9,767 nt of DNA, from positions 1 to 9,767 of the forward strand of contig DATKKM010000027.1 of NCBI GenBank assembly GCA_035542855.1, written 5' to 3'. The notes beneath the pieces are model-generated. The model had not been told where the DNA came from. It was given only the letters and a program-made list of their open reading frames with translations, and made no database searches. The translations under genes were made by a program, and so were the position numbers. Origin of the DNA: DATKKM01 sp035542855. Its GTDB lineage: Bacteria; Chloroflexota; Dehalococcoidia; SM23-28-2; RBG-16-64-32. This document shows, one piece after another, positions 1-6,649 of the stretch (position 1 is its first letter; every line of letters begins with the position of its first letter).

Positions 1-11
1 TAAACGTCAGA

Positions 12-67
12 CGGGCGCGGGCGGTTCGTATCGCGAAGCGGGAGAGGGGATACGAAGCGAGCGCCCG
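12..67 (-). terminator. Imperfect hairpin just after ppsA, candidate terminator
   Basis: Two nested inverted repeats face each other. CGGGCGC (12-18) pairs with GCGCCCG (61-67), and TTCGTATC (25-32) pairs with GATACGAA (49-56). A small internal loop separates the two stems (19-24 against 57-60), and the end loop is 16 nt. The structure begins at the base next to the ppsA stop codon (68-70), where a transcript-end hairpin would lie. No run of T follows it on the minus strand, so it is not a textbook intrinsic terminator. It could instead be a 3' stabilising hairpin or a dispersed palindromic repeat. Confidence 0.45.
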
Positions 68-2380
68 CTAAGAAGCCGGCGAAAGCTGCTCTGCCCCGGC
101 CTTCGCCGCCTCCGCGTCCAGCTCCGCCTCCACCTTCGCGATGATCTGCCGCGTCTTCCCGATCACGTCCCGGTTGATCGAGAGCGAGGTCGCGCCCCAC
201 TCCACCAGCTTGCGCGTGATCTCCGGGTAGTCGCTCGGCGCCTGGCCGCAGATGGAGACCGTAATGCCGCGCCGGCGCGCGCCCGTCACCAATATCTCCA
301 GCGCCTTGATCACCGCGTCGTTTCGCTCATCGTAAGCTTTCCCGAAGTGCGCGCTGTCGCGGTCGACGCCCAGCGTCAGCTGCGTCAGGTCGTTCGAGCC
401 GATGCTGATGCCGTCGATCCCCACGTCGATGAACTTGTCGAGCGAGAAGACGTTGGACGGCACCTCCGCCATCATCCACAGCTTGAAGTCCTCAGAGCGC
501 TTCAGCCCGAAGCTCTCCATCAGCCCCTTCACCTGCGCCAGCTCGTCCGGCGTCCGTACAAATGGGATCATCACCCAGAGGTTCGGGAACTCGGCCCGCA
601 CGCGCTTGATCGCTTCCACCTCCAGCCGGAACACCTCCGGGTCGTGGATGTAGCGGGCCGCGCCGCGGTAGCCGATCATCGGGTTCTCTTCTTCGAACTC
701 GTACTTCTCGCCGCCCTTGAGGTTGCGGTACTCGTTCGTCTTGAAGTCCGTCGTCCGGTAGACCACCGGCCGCGGGAAGAACGCCTGCGCGAAGGACCGC
801 AGTCCCGCCGCCAGCTTCGTCGTGAAGTCTTCCGGCCGCCCCTCGTCAATGCAGAGGCGCGGGTGCTCTTTGATGTAGTCCGCCACGATGAACTCTGCCC
901 GCAGCAGCCCGACACCGTCCACGTTCTCCCTGGCCATCACATCGGCCAGGCTGGGCTCGGCCAGGTTCAGGTACACCTTCGTGCGCGTCTGGATGTTCGC
1001 CATCGCCGCGCGGCGCCGCTTCCATTCCTCCGCCCAGGCCAGTCGTACCAGCGCCTGCCCGTCGTACACCGCGCCGCGCGAACCGTCCACCGTGATCTCG
1101 TGCCCTGTCTGCAGCACCGAAGTCGCGTTCTCCGCGCCGACGACACACGGCACCCCCAGCTCGCGGCTGACAATGGCCGCGTGGCAGAGGCGCCCGCCCT
1201 CGTCCGTGACGATGCCGGCCGCGCGCTTCATCGCCGGCACGTAGTCCGGCGTCGTCATGCTCGCCACCAGGATGTCGCCCTCGCGCACCAGGTCAATGTC
1301 CTCCGGCCCGCGTACTACCTTCGCCGGCCCGAACGCCACGCCCGGGCTGGCCGCGGCGCCGCGCACCAGGACCGGGGCCATCTCCTCCGCTCCGTCGTCC
1401 TCTTCCTCCGCCATCGTCGCCGCCACTGCCGTCACCGGGCGCGACTGCACGATGTAGAACTTGCCGCCCTCGAACGCCCACTCGATGTCCTGCGGGCGCC
1501 CGTAGTGCTTCTCCACCTGCTTGCCGATCGCCGCCAGGTCCTTCACCTGCTGTTCGCTCAGCTTGGCCTGGCGCTGCTCCTCCTCGCCAATGTCCACCCA
1601 GACGTTGTTCTCCTCGCCGATCTTCGCGCGCTCCCGCTTGATCAGCTGCCGGCGCTGCGCCTTGATCTCCTGCGCTGCGATCCCCAGGCCCTCCTTCCGC
1701 ACCACGAAGTGGTCCGGCGTCACCGCGCCCGAGACTATCGCCTCACCGAGGCCGTAGATCGCCTCAATGACGATCACCGTGTCGTTGTTCTGCTTCGGGT
1801 CCAGCGTGAACATCACGCCTGACCGCTCGGACTGCACCATGTACTGCACCACCACGGCGATCCCCACCCTCAGGTCGTCGAAGCCGGCCTCCTTGCGGTA
1901 GAAGATGGCCCGCCCTTCGAACAGTGAGGCCCAGCACTCCTGGACGGCGCGCAGCACTGCGCTCTCGCCCGCAATGTTCAGGAACGTGCTCTGCTGCCCC
2001 GCGAAGGACGCCTCCGCAAGGTCCTCCGCCGTCGCCGAGCTGCGCACCGCCACCGGCAGTCCCTTCATCTGGCGGTACGCCCGGGCGATGTCCGTCGCTG
2101 TGTCTTCCGGCATCTCGGCGGCGCAGATCATCTCCTTGATGCTGTTGGAAGCTGCCTGCAGCGCCGCGCCGTCGTTAACATCCAGGTCCTTCAGTACGGC
2201 CGCGATCTTCTCCCTGAGACCGGCTGCTTCCAGGAAACGGAAGTACGCTTGTGACGTCACCACAAAGCCGGACGGTACCGGAATCCCGGCGCGGGTCAGC
2301 TCACCCAGGTTCGCCCCTTTGCCCCCTACGAGGCCTATGTCATCCTTGTCCACCTCGCCGAACCAGGCGATAGACTTCAT
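68..2380 (-). CDS. ppsA: Phosphoenolpyruvate synthase (pyruvate, water dikinase)
   Basis: Cytoplasmic enzyme converting pyruvate, ATP and water to PEP, AMP and phosphate, the entry to gluconeogenesis. The three domains of the family are visible, numbered from the start chosen here (770 aa, near the usual ~790). The N-terminal ATP-binding domain has GGKGANLGEL near 19-28 and VRSSATAEDL near 112-121. The swivelling phosphohistidine domain has GGRLCHAAIVSRE with catalytic His about 400. The C-terminal PEP/pyruvate barrel has GYRG near 570, IGSNDLTQLTLGVDRDS near 660 and ICGQAPS with the catalytic Cys about 711. An acidic linker (EEEDDGAEE) precedes the His domain. The frame is open to TTG 2413 and ATG 2407, but ATG 2380 has AAAGGAG (2388-2394) 7 nt upstream and gives MKSIAWF, the usual family N-terminus, so I prefer it. 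It appears monocistronic, between a hairpin at each side. Confidence 0.96.
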   Translation of the reverse strand: MKSIAWFGEVDKDDIGLVGGKGANLGELTRAGIPVPSGFVVTSQAYFRFLEAAGLREKIAAVLKDLDVNDGAALQAASNSIKEMICAAEMPEDTATDIARAYRQMKGLPVAVRSSATAEDLAEASFAGQQSTFLNIAGESAVLRAVQECWASLFEGRAIFYRKEAGFDDLRVGIAVVVQYMVQSERSGVMFTLDPKQNNDTVIVIEAIYGLGEAIVSGAVTPDHFVVRKEGLGIAAQEIKAQRRQLIKRERAKIGEENNVWVDIGEEEQRQAKLSEQQVKDLAAIGKQVEKHYGRPQDIEWAFEGGKFYIVQSRPVTAVAATMAEEEDDGAEEMAPVLVRGAAASPGVAFGPAKVVRGPEDIDLVREGDILVASMTTPDYVPAMKRAAGIVTDEGGRLCHAAIVSRELGVPCVVGAENATSVLQTGHEITVDGSRGAVYDGQALVRLAWAEEWKRRRAAMANIQTRTKVYLNLAEPSLADVMARENVDGVGLLRAEFIVADYIKEHPRLCIDEGRPEDFTTKLAAGLRSFAQAFFPRPVVYRTTDFKTNEYRNLKGGEKYEFEEENPMIGYRGAARYIHDPEVFRLEVEAIKRVRAEFPNLWVMIPFVRTPDELAQVKGLMESFGLKRSEDFKLWMMAEVPSNVFSLDKFIDVGIDGISIGSNDLTQLTLGVDRDSAHFGKAYDERNDAVIKALEILVTGARRRGITVSICGQAPSDYPEITRKLVEWGATSLSINRDVIGKTRQIIAKVEAELDAEAAKAGAEQLSPAS

Positions 2381-2387
2381 ATCCCGG

Positions 2388-2394
2388 CTCCTTT
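2388..2394 (-). promoter_or_regulatory. Ribosome binding site deciding the ppsA start
   Basis: CTCCTTT on the plus strand reads AAAGGAG on the minus strand and lies 7 nt before ATG 2380. A second purine run (minus-strand GAGGGGGG, around 2416-2423) precedes the in-frame TTG 2413 and ATG 2407, so an 11-residue longer form cannot be excluded. Confidence 0.7.
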
Positions 2395-2439
2395 GCATCG
2401 CTGTCATGTTCAACTTCCCCCCTCACAAGCCGCCAACGC

Positions 2440-2445
2440 ATTGTA
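2440..2445 (-). promoter_or_regulatory. Possible -10 box for ppsA
   Basis: The minus strand reads TTTTACAATG here. TACAAT matches the sigma-70 -10 consensus at five of six bases, in an AT-richer pocket of a GC-rich gap, and would give a leader of about 50 nt. I see no good TTGACA-like -35 box at 16-18 bp spacing, so this is weak. Confidence 0.25.
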
Positions 2446-2585
2446 AAACATCCGCGATCAGCCCCGCATTTTCCCCGTACCAATACACGTTACGACTTTG
2501 TTGAAGGCGTGCCCAGTGCCAAACGAATCACCCCCGCAGGGCCAACCGTCCCTGCCGTCCCCATGGCTGCCACCAGGCGGGAATC

Positions 2586-2608
2586 GGGCCAGGACACTCT
2601 CCTGGCCC
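2586..2608 (-). terminator. Perfect 9-bp hairpin after the lipoprotein gene
   Basis: GGGCCAGGA (2586-2594) and TCCTGGCCC (2600-2608) form an uninterrupted 9-bp stem with a 5-nt loop. It lies 43 bp beyond the lipoprotein stop codon, where the transcript from that gene should end before the ppsA promoter region. There is no T tract on either side. A second, smaller stem, CCCGC/GCGGG (2636-2648), sits between it and the stop codon. It is a candidate terminator or 3' stabiliser. Confidence 0.5.
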
Positions 2609-2651
2609 TGGCTTCCGCGCCAACATCTCCGCTCGCCCGCAAAGCGGGGGG

Positions 2652-3686
2652 CTACAACCCCCGGAACACCCGCAACACCACGCCCTCCGCTGTCCAGCCC
2701 AGCAACTGCAGCTGAACGCCACTCGCCAGCAGGTGCGCCCCCGATCCGTCCGCCTTCGCCACGGCAATCCCATGCACGCCCCACGTCTGGCTGTCCACCG
2801 GGAACGCCAGCTCCGTCCCGTCCGGCGACCAGACCGCCGTTGCCAGCGAACCACCTCCCAGCTCCACCGGCGAGACGTTCGTCCGCCGCCCGCTTTCCAC
2901 GTCCACGACCCACCAGCCCTCCGCGTCTCCCCAGGCCAGCCTGGTCCCGTCCGGCGACCACGCGAGCGGCGTCCCATCCGTCCCGTCGGCCGGCGCCAGC
3001 GACTTCTGCACACTCAGGTCGCGGCCGTACAGCGTGATCGCGCCACCTTCGCGGGCCGCCAGCGTCTGCGAGTCCGGTGACCACGTCACCCTCGGCGCGG
3101 CGAACGTCCCGACCGAGCGCGGGGCCCAGCCAGGCCCGGCGGCCAGGTACAGCGTCCCGTCTTTGATGATCGCCAGCGTATCGTCCGGCGCCCAGGCCAG
3201 CTCCACTGGCTTGCCCAGCTGCCCCAGGTCGAACCGCTCACCCGTGGCCACTTCGACGACGGCCAGCGTCGGCCCTTCGACCTCCGGGATGACCGCGGCC
3301 CACTTCCCGTCCGGCGAAATCCCGCCGTCCCAGCCGGCCCCGATGTCCGTCAGCGTTCCGGTGTCCGCATCGAGCCGGGCCAGGTTGGCCCCTGTTGCCA
3401 CCAGGTCGTACCGGCCGCCGGCCAGCGCCTGCGGGACGTGCCCCTCAACCGGCGCCTTGTCGGTCCGCTCGCTCGATTCGGGGTCGAGTACCATCCAGGC
3501 GGCGTCCTGGCCGCTGGGGATGCCCGCCGCGTCAATCGCCGGCGCGCCGGAGCCCAGCCACGGCGCCGTGGCTGGCGAAGCAGTCGTAGTTGCCGTAACC
3601 GTTGGCGACGTACTCGTCGAGTCGTCGCCCCCGCACCCGGCGAGGCAGATGACCAGAGCAACCAGTGGCAGACCCAGCGCTCGCAT
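2652..3686 (-). CDS. Secreted beta-propeller (WD40-like/TolB-type) lipoprotein
   Basis: 344 aa, no assigned enzymatic function. Residues 1-17 form a short signal peptide ending in the lipobox LAGC with Cys18, so the protein is predicted to be exported, lipidated and anchored at the outer face of the membrane. A Ser/Thr/Ala-rich spacer (about 21-45) follows. The rest carries at least five repeats of the WSPDG type: GISPDGKWAAV (122), LAWAPDDTLAII (163), VTWSPDSQTLAAR (200), LAWSPDGTRLAW (241) and AVWSPDGTELAF (284). This is the PD40/WD40-like signature of TolB-type propellers, usually a protein or ligand binding scaffold. Start ATG 3686 is fixed by AGGAGG (3694-3699) 7 nt upstream. It lies 67 bp downstream of glmS on the same strand with no clear terminator between, so cotranscription is possible. 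The partner or ligand is unknown. Confidence 0.85.
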   Translation of the reverse strand: MRALGLPLVALVICLAGCGGDDSTSTSPTVTATTTASPATAPWLGSGAPAIDAAGIPSGQDAAWMVLDPESSERTDKAPVEGHVPQALAGGRYDLVATGANLARLDADTGTLTDIGAGWDGGISPDGKWAAVIPEVEGPTLAVVEVATGERFDLGQLGKPVELAWAPDDTLAIIKDGTLYLAAGPGWAPRSVGTFAAPRVTWSPDSQTLAAREGGAITLYGRDLSVQKSLAPADGTDGTPLAWSPDGTRLAWGDAEGWWVVDVESGRRTNVSPVELGGGSLATAVWSPDGTELAFPVDSQTWGVHGIAVAKADGSGAHLLASGVQLQLLGWTAEGVVLRVFRGL

Positions 3687-3753
3687 CGCGTAACCTCCTA
3701 CAGTCGAACCTGCAGCATCTCCTCAACGATCATAAGTCACCCTCGGCGCGCCG

Positions 3754-5595
3754 TCACTCCACCGTCACCGTCTTCGCCAGGTTGCGCGGCTGGTCAACGT
3801 CGCAGCCGCGCCGCACCGCCACGTGGTACGCGAACATCTGCAGCGGGATAGACGTCAGCACCGGCGTCAGCAGCGGCGAAGTCTCCGGCACAAAGACCAC
3901 CTCGTCCGCCTTCTCCGCCAGCTCCCGGTCTCCCTCCGTGCCTATCGCCACCACCATCCCCTCACGCGTGCGCACCTGCTCGATGTTGCTCATCATCTTC
4001 TCGCGCAGCCCGTCCCGCGGGCACAGCGCGAAGACCGGCATCTCCCGGTCTATCAGCGCAATCGGCCCGTGCTTCATCTCGCCGGCCGGGTAGCCTTCCG
4101 CGTGGATGTAGCTCACCTCTTTCAGCTTCAGCGCGCCCTCCATCGCCACCGGGAACTGGTACCCGCGCCCCAGGAACAGGAAGTTGTTGCACTTCCAGAA
4201 GCGGTGCGCCACCTGTTCTATCTGCGGCTCCAGCTTCATCACCTCGCCCGCCAGGTTGGGCAGGCGCGCCAGCGGCTCGAAGAATCCGGCCATGCGCTCG
4301 CGGTCGGCCCTCCCGCGCTCCTGCGCCAGGTAGCACGCCAGCAGGTAGATCGCCGTGATCGATGCCGTGTACGTCTTCGTGCTGCACACGCCGATCTCCA
4401 GCCCGCAGCGCGTGTGCACCGCCCCGTCGGAGGCGCGGCTGGCCTGGCTGCCCGGCACGTTCGTTATCGCCACCAGCAGCGCGCCCTTCCGCCTCGCCTC
4501 CTCCATCGCCGCCAGCGTGTCCACCGTCTCGCCCGATTGCGTCACCGCGATCACCAGCGTCTCCGGGCCGATCAGCGGCTCCCGGTAGCGCATCTCGCTC
4601 GCGTTGTCGGTCTCCGCGGGAATCCCGGCGATCTTCTCGATGAAGCTGCGCCCCACCATCGCCGCGTGCAGGCTCGTCCCCATCCCCACCAGTACCACCC
4701 GGCGCACGCCCGCAATCTGCTCGCGGGAGAGCCGCATCTCGTCCAGTTCGACGCGCCCTTCGCCGAAGAGCGCGCGGCCGCGGATCGTGTCGAGAATGCC
4801 TTCCGGCTGCTCGGCGATCTCCTTCTGCATGAAATGCTTGTACGATCCCTTCGCCGCCGAAAGCGGGTCCAGCTGGATCGTCTCCGGCCGCCGCGTGATC
4901 GCGACGCCGTTGTGCGTATACGTCACCTCGTTCGCCCGCACGCGCGCCGTGTCCCCGTGCTCCAGGAACACCAGCCTGCGGGTGTGCGGCAGCAGCGCCG
5001 GCAGATCGCTGGCGATGAAGTTCTCCTTCTCGCCGTAGCCGATCACCACCCCGCCCGCGTTGCCGATGCGCCCCGCCACAACCGTCCCCGGCTCCGACTT
5101 GCTCATCGCCAGGATGGCGTGGGCGCCGGCAAGCTGCTTCATCGTCGCGATCAGCGCGCCGTGCAGGTCCGTCCCGCCCTTGATCTGCTCCTCGATGAGG
5201 TGCGGGATCACCTCCGTGTCCGTCTCCGAGACGAACGTGTGCCCGGCCGCCAGCAGCCGCTGCCTCAGCTCGTGATGGTTCTCCACGATGCCGTTGTGGA
5301 TGACGACGATATCGCCGGAGCAGTCGCCGTGCGGGTGCGCGTTGACGTCTGACGGCCGCCCGTGCGTTGCCCAGCGCGTATGCCCGATGCCCTGCTTGCC
5401 GCGTGGCCAGTGCTCCTCCAGCAGCGTTGCCAGGCCGGACAGCTTGCCCTCGCGCTTGTGCACCGTCAACCGGCCGGAGTCCTCCAGCACCGCGATGCCC
5501 ACGCTGTCGTAGCCCCGGTACTCCAGGCGCCGCAGACCATCGATCAGGACCGGCGCTGCCTCGCCCTCGCCAACGTACCCGATGATCCCGCACAT
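3754..5595 (-). CDS. glmS: Glutamine-fructose-6-phosphate aminotransferase (isomerizing)
   Basis: Makes glucosamine-6-phosphate from fructose-6-phosphate and glutamine, the first step towards UDP-GlcNAc for peptidoglycan and other envelope glycans. The full 613 aa length is normal. The N-terminal glutaminase domain has nucleophile Cys2 (MCGIIGYVG), HTRWATHG (72-79), NGIVENH (101-107) and SETDTEVIPHLIEE (123-136). SYKHFMQKEIAEQP (251-264) leads into two SIS sugar-isomerase domains with GMGTSLHA (304-311), TQSGETVDT (352-360), CSTKTYTAS (404-412) and HAEGYPAGEMKHGPIALI (498-515). The C-terminal tail DQPRNLAKTVTVE carries the active-site Lys608. The start is certain because Cys2 must follow Met1. 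Its Shine-Dalgarno-like GAGGG (5603-5607) lies inside a heptad repeat array that ends 2 nt before the ATG. Confidence 0.98.
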   Translation of the reverse strand: MCGIIGYVGEGEAAPVLIDGLRRLEYRGYDSVGIAVLEDSGRLTVHKREGKLSGLATLLEEHWPRGKQGIGHTRWATHGRPSDVNAHPHGDCSGDIVVIHNGIVENHHELRQRLLAAGHTFVSETDTEVIPHLIEEQIKGGTDLHGALIATMKQLAGAHAILAMSKSEPGTVVAGRIGNAGGVVIGYGEKENFIASDLPALLPHTRRLVFLEHGDTARVRANEVTYTHNGVAITRRPETIQLDPLSAAKGSYKHFMQKEIAEQPEGILDTIRGRALFGEGRVELDEMRLSREQIAGVRRVVLVGMGTSLHAAMVGRSFIEKIAGIPAETDNASEMRYREPLIGPETLVIAVTQSGETVDTLAAMEEARRKGALLVAITNVPGSQASRASDGAVHTRCGLEIGVCSTKTYTASITAIYLLACYLAQERGRADRERMAGFFEPLARLPNLAGEVMKLEPQIEQVAHRFWKCNNFLFLGRGYQFPVAMEGALKLKEVSYIHAEGYPAGEMKHGPIALIDREMPVFALCPRDGLREKMMSNIEQVRTREGMVVAIGTEGDRELAEKADEVVFVPETSPLLTPVLTSIPLQMFAYHVAVRRGCDVDQPRNLAKTVTVE

Positions 5596-5597
5596 AT

Positions 5598-5660
5598 CTC
5601 AGCCCTCAGCTTTCAGCACTAAGCGATCGCATGATAGCGCTCAGCGCCCAGCGATCAGCT
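5598..5660. repeat. Nine 7-bp tandem repeats abutting the glmS start
   Basis: Read on the plus strand in strict 7-nt register: ctcagcc, ctcagct, ttcagca, ctaagcg, atcgcat, gatagcg, ctcagcg, cccagcg, atcagct. The consensus is NTCAGCN (minus strand NGCTGAN). Two central units (5626-5639) are degenerate. The array would form the proximal glmS 5' leader, and the junction of its last two units creates the GAGGG that can serve as the glmS ribosome binding site. It resembles the short tandem heptanucleotide repeats known in cyanobacterial and other genomes. Confidence 0.75.
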
Positions 5661-5666
5661 ATTAGA
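5661..5666 (-). promoter_or_regulatory. Possible -10 box for glmS
   Basis: ATTAGA on the plus strand reads TCTAAT on the minus strand, one mismatch from TATAAT. It lies directly upstream of the heptad array, so transcription from it would start inside the repeats. No convincing -35 box is visible 16-18 bp upstream. Tentative. Confidence 0.2.
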
Positions 5667-5730
5667 ACGCGCCAGCCCATAAGAGGGTTCGCCCGCTGCT
5701 AGGACGACGCTAACGCCATACACGCGCAAA

Positions 5731-5758
5731 CCAGCGACGACGCGTTGCCCCTCGCTGG
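5731..5758 (-). terminator. Candidate terminator hairpin after ispH
   Basis: CCAGCGA (5731-5737) and TCGCTGG (5752-5758) form a perfect 7-bp stem with a 14-nt loop. On the minus strand the stem is followed by TTTGCG, only a three-base T run. It lies 18 bp past the ispH stop codon at the end of the cmk-plsC-ispH operon. A second potential stem (CCTCT 5759-5763 with AGAGG 5770-5774) lies between it and the stop codon. Confidence 0.4.
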
Positions 5759-5790
5759 CCTCTCGCGCAAGAGGGGTCAGGCGTGAGGGT
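5759..5790. repeat. Degenerate palindromic repeat overlapping the ispH 3' end
   Basis: CCTCT...AGAGGGG followed by tcaggcgtgagggt runs across the ispH stop codon. Its layout (pyrimidine-rich arm, short loop, GAGGGG arm, then a GGGTCAGG-like tail) is like that of the stronger palindrome in the 3' end of plsC (6660-6706). Only part of the stem is conserved, so membership of the same repeat family is tentative. Confidence 0.3.
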
Positions 5791-6634
5791 CCGCCCCTGC
5801 CAGGCCCCGGATCCGCTCCACCACCGCCTCCACCGCCGAGTCCGGCGTCGAGGCCCCCGCCGTCACACCAACGCGCTCGCACCCGTCCAGCCACCCCGGC
5901 TCGATCTCATCCGCAGTCTCGATGTGGTGCGCCGTCGTCCCCTCGTCCTGCACCACCTCCACCAGGTGCCGCGTGTTCGCGCTGGCCCGCCCGCCAACTA
6001 CGATCATCACGTCCACCTCCTGCGCCAGCTCCCGCGCCGCGGCCTGCTGGTTGGACGTCACGTTGCAGAGCGTGTTGATCAGCCGCAGCTCCGTGATGTC
6101 GTTCACGTGCTCCGCCATCACCTGCGCCACAAACTGCGCGAAGCGCTCCGGCGTCTGCGTCGTCTGGCTGATGATCGCCACGCGGTTGGGGAACGGATCG
6201 GGCAGCGGCTCGCCGTCACGCACGGCCACCGCCTTGTCGCCGGCCCAGCCCAGCACCCCCCGCACCTCCCTGTGCTCCGGGTCGCCGAAGACCAGCACCG
6301 TGAACCCCTGCTCCGCCATCCGCCGCGCCCAGCGCTGCGAGCGCGTCACGATCGGGCACGTCCCGTCTATCACTTCCGCGCCCGTCGCCTTCACGTCCTC
6401 CAGCACCTGCGGCCCCACGCCGTGCGCCGTGATCGCCACCGGCCGCGAATCGTCTTCCGGCTTCACGCCCAGCCGCACTCCCTTTGCCTCCAGCCCTTCC
6501 ACCACCTGCGGGTTGTGCACAATCGGCCCCACGCTGATGATCTCGCCGTATTGCTCGGCCGCGTGCTCCATGATGTCGATCGCCCGGCGCACGCCCCAGC
6601 AAAACCCCATGTCCTTCGCCAGCAAGATCTCCAT
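5777..6634 (-). CDS. ispH: 4-hydroxy-3-methylbut-2-enyl diphosphate reductase
   Basis: Last enzyme of the MEP pathway: reduces HMBPP to IPP and DMAPP using an iron-sulfur cluster. The 285 aa length is typical. The three cluster-binding cysteines are present: Cys12 (MGFCWGVRRA), Cys93 (IDGTCPIVT) and Cys190 (INTLCNVT). Substrate-binding histidines are His40 (GPIVHNP), His71 (ITAHGVGP) and His121 in PEHREVRG, with Glu123 at the place of the catalytic glutamate. QTTQTPERF (157-165), GGRASANTRHL (214-224) and GVTAGASTPDS (256-266) are the other family signatures. Start ATG 6634 has GGAG about 5 nt upstream. It is the last gene of a cmk-plsC-ispH operon, 15 nt behind plsC. The final codons overlap a degenerate palindromic repeat. 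Confidence 0.97.
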   Translation of the reverse strand: MEILLAKDMGFCWGVRRAIDIMEHAAEQYGEIISVGPIVHNPQVVEGLEAKGVRLGVKPEDDSRPVAITAHGVGPQVLEDVKATGAEVIDGTCPIVTRSQRWARRMAEQGFTVLVFGDPEHREVRGVLGWAGDKAVAVRDGEPLPDPFPNRVAIISQTTQTPERFAQFVAQVMAEHVNDITELRLINTLCNVTSNQQAAARELAQEVDVMIVVGGRASANTRHLVEVVQDEGTTAHHIETADEIEPGWLDGCERVGVTAGASTPDSAVEAVVERIRGLAGADPHA

Positions 6635-6649
6635 CGTTACTCCATCGTT

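Noticed and set aside
347..1822. 491-codon plus-strand open frame opposite ppsA
   Set aside because: Antisense shadow of ppsA with the same low-complexity Arg/Val/Leu composition.
2458..3084. 208-codon minus-strand frame overlapping the lipoprotein gene
   Set aside because: Gly/Arg/Trp-rich shadow in another frame of the lipoprotein gene; no domain.
3823..5352. 509-codon plus-strand open frame opposite glmS
   Set aside because: Antisense shadow of glmS; composition is Arg/His/Leu-rich and there is no ribosome binding site or recognisable domain.
5598..5660. CRISPR array
   Set aside because: Units are 7 bp, contiguous and without spacers, so they do not have the repeat-spacer layout.
5596..5776. 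glmS ribozyme or riboswitch in the glmS leader
   Set aside because: The leader is mostly heptad repeats and a terminator-like hairpin belonging to ispH; I see no conserved ribozyme core and the distance is too short.
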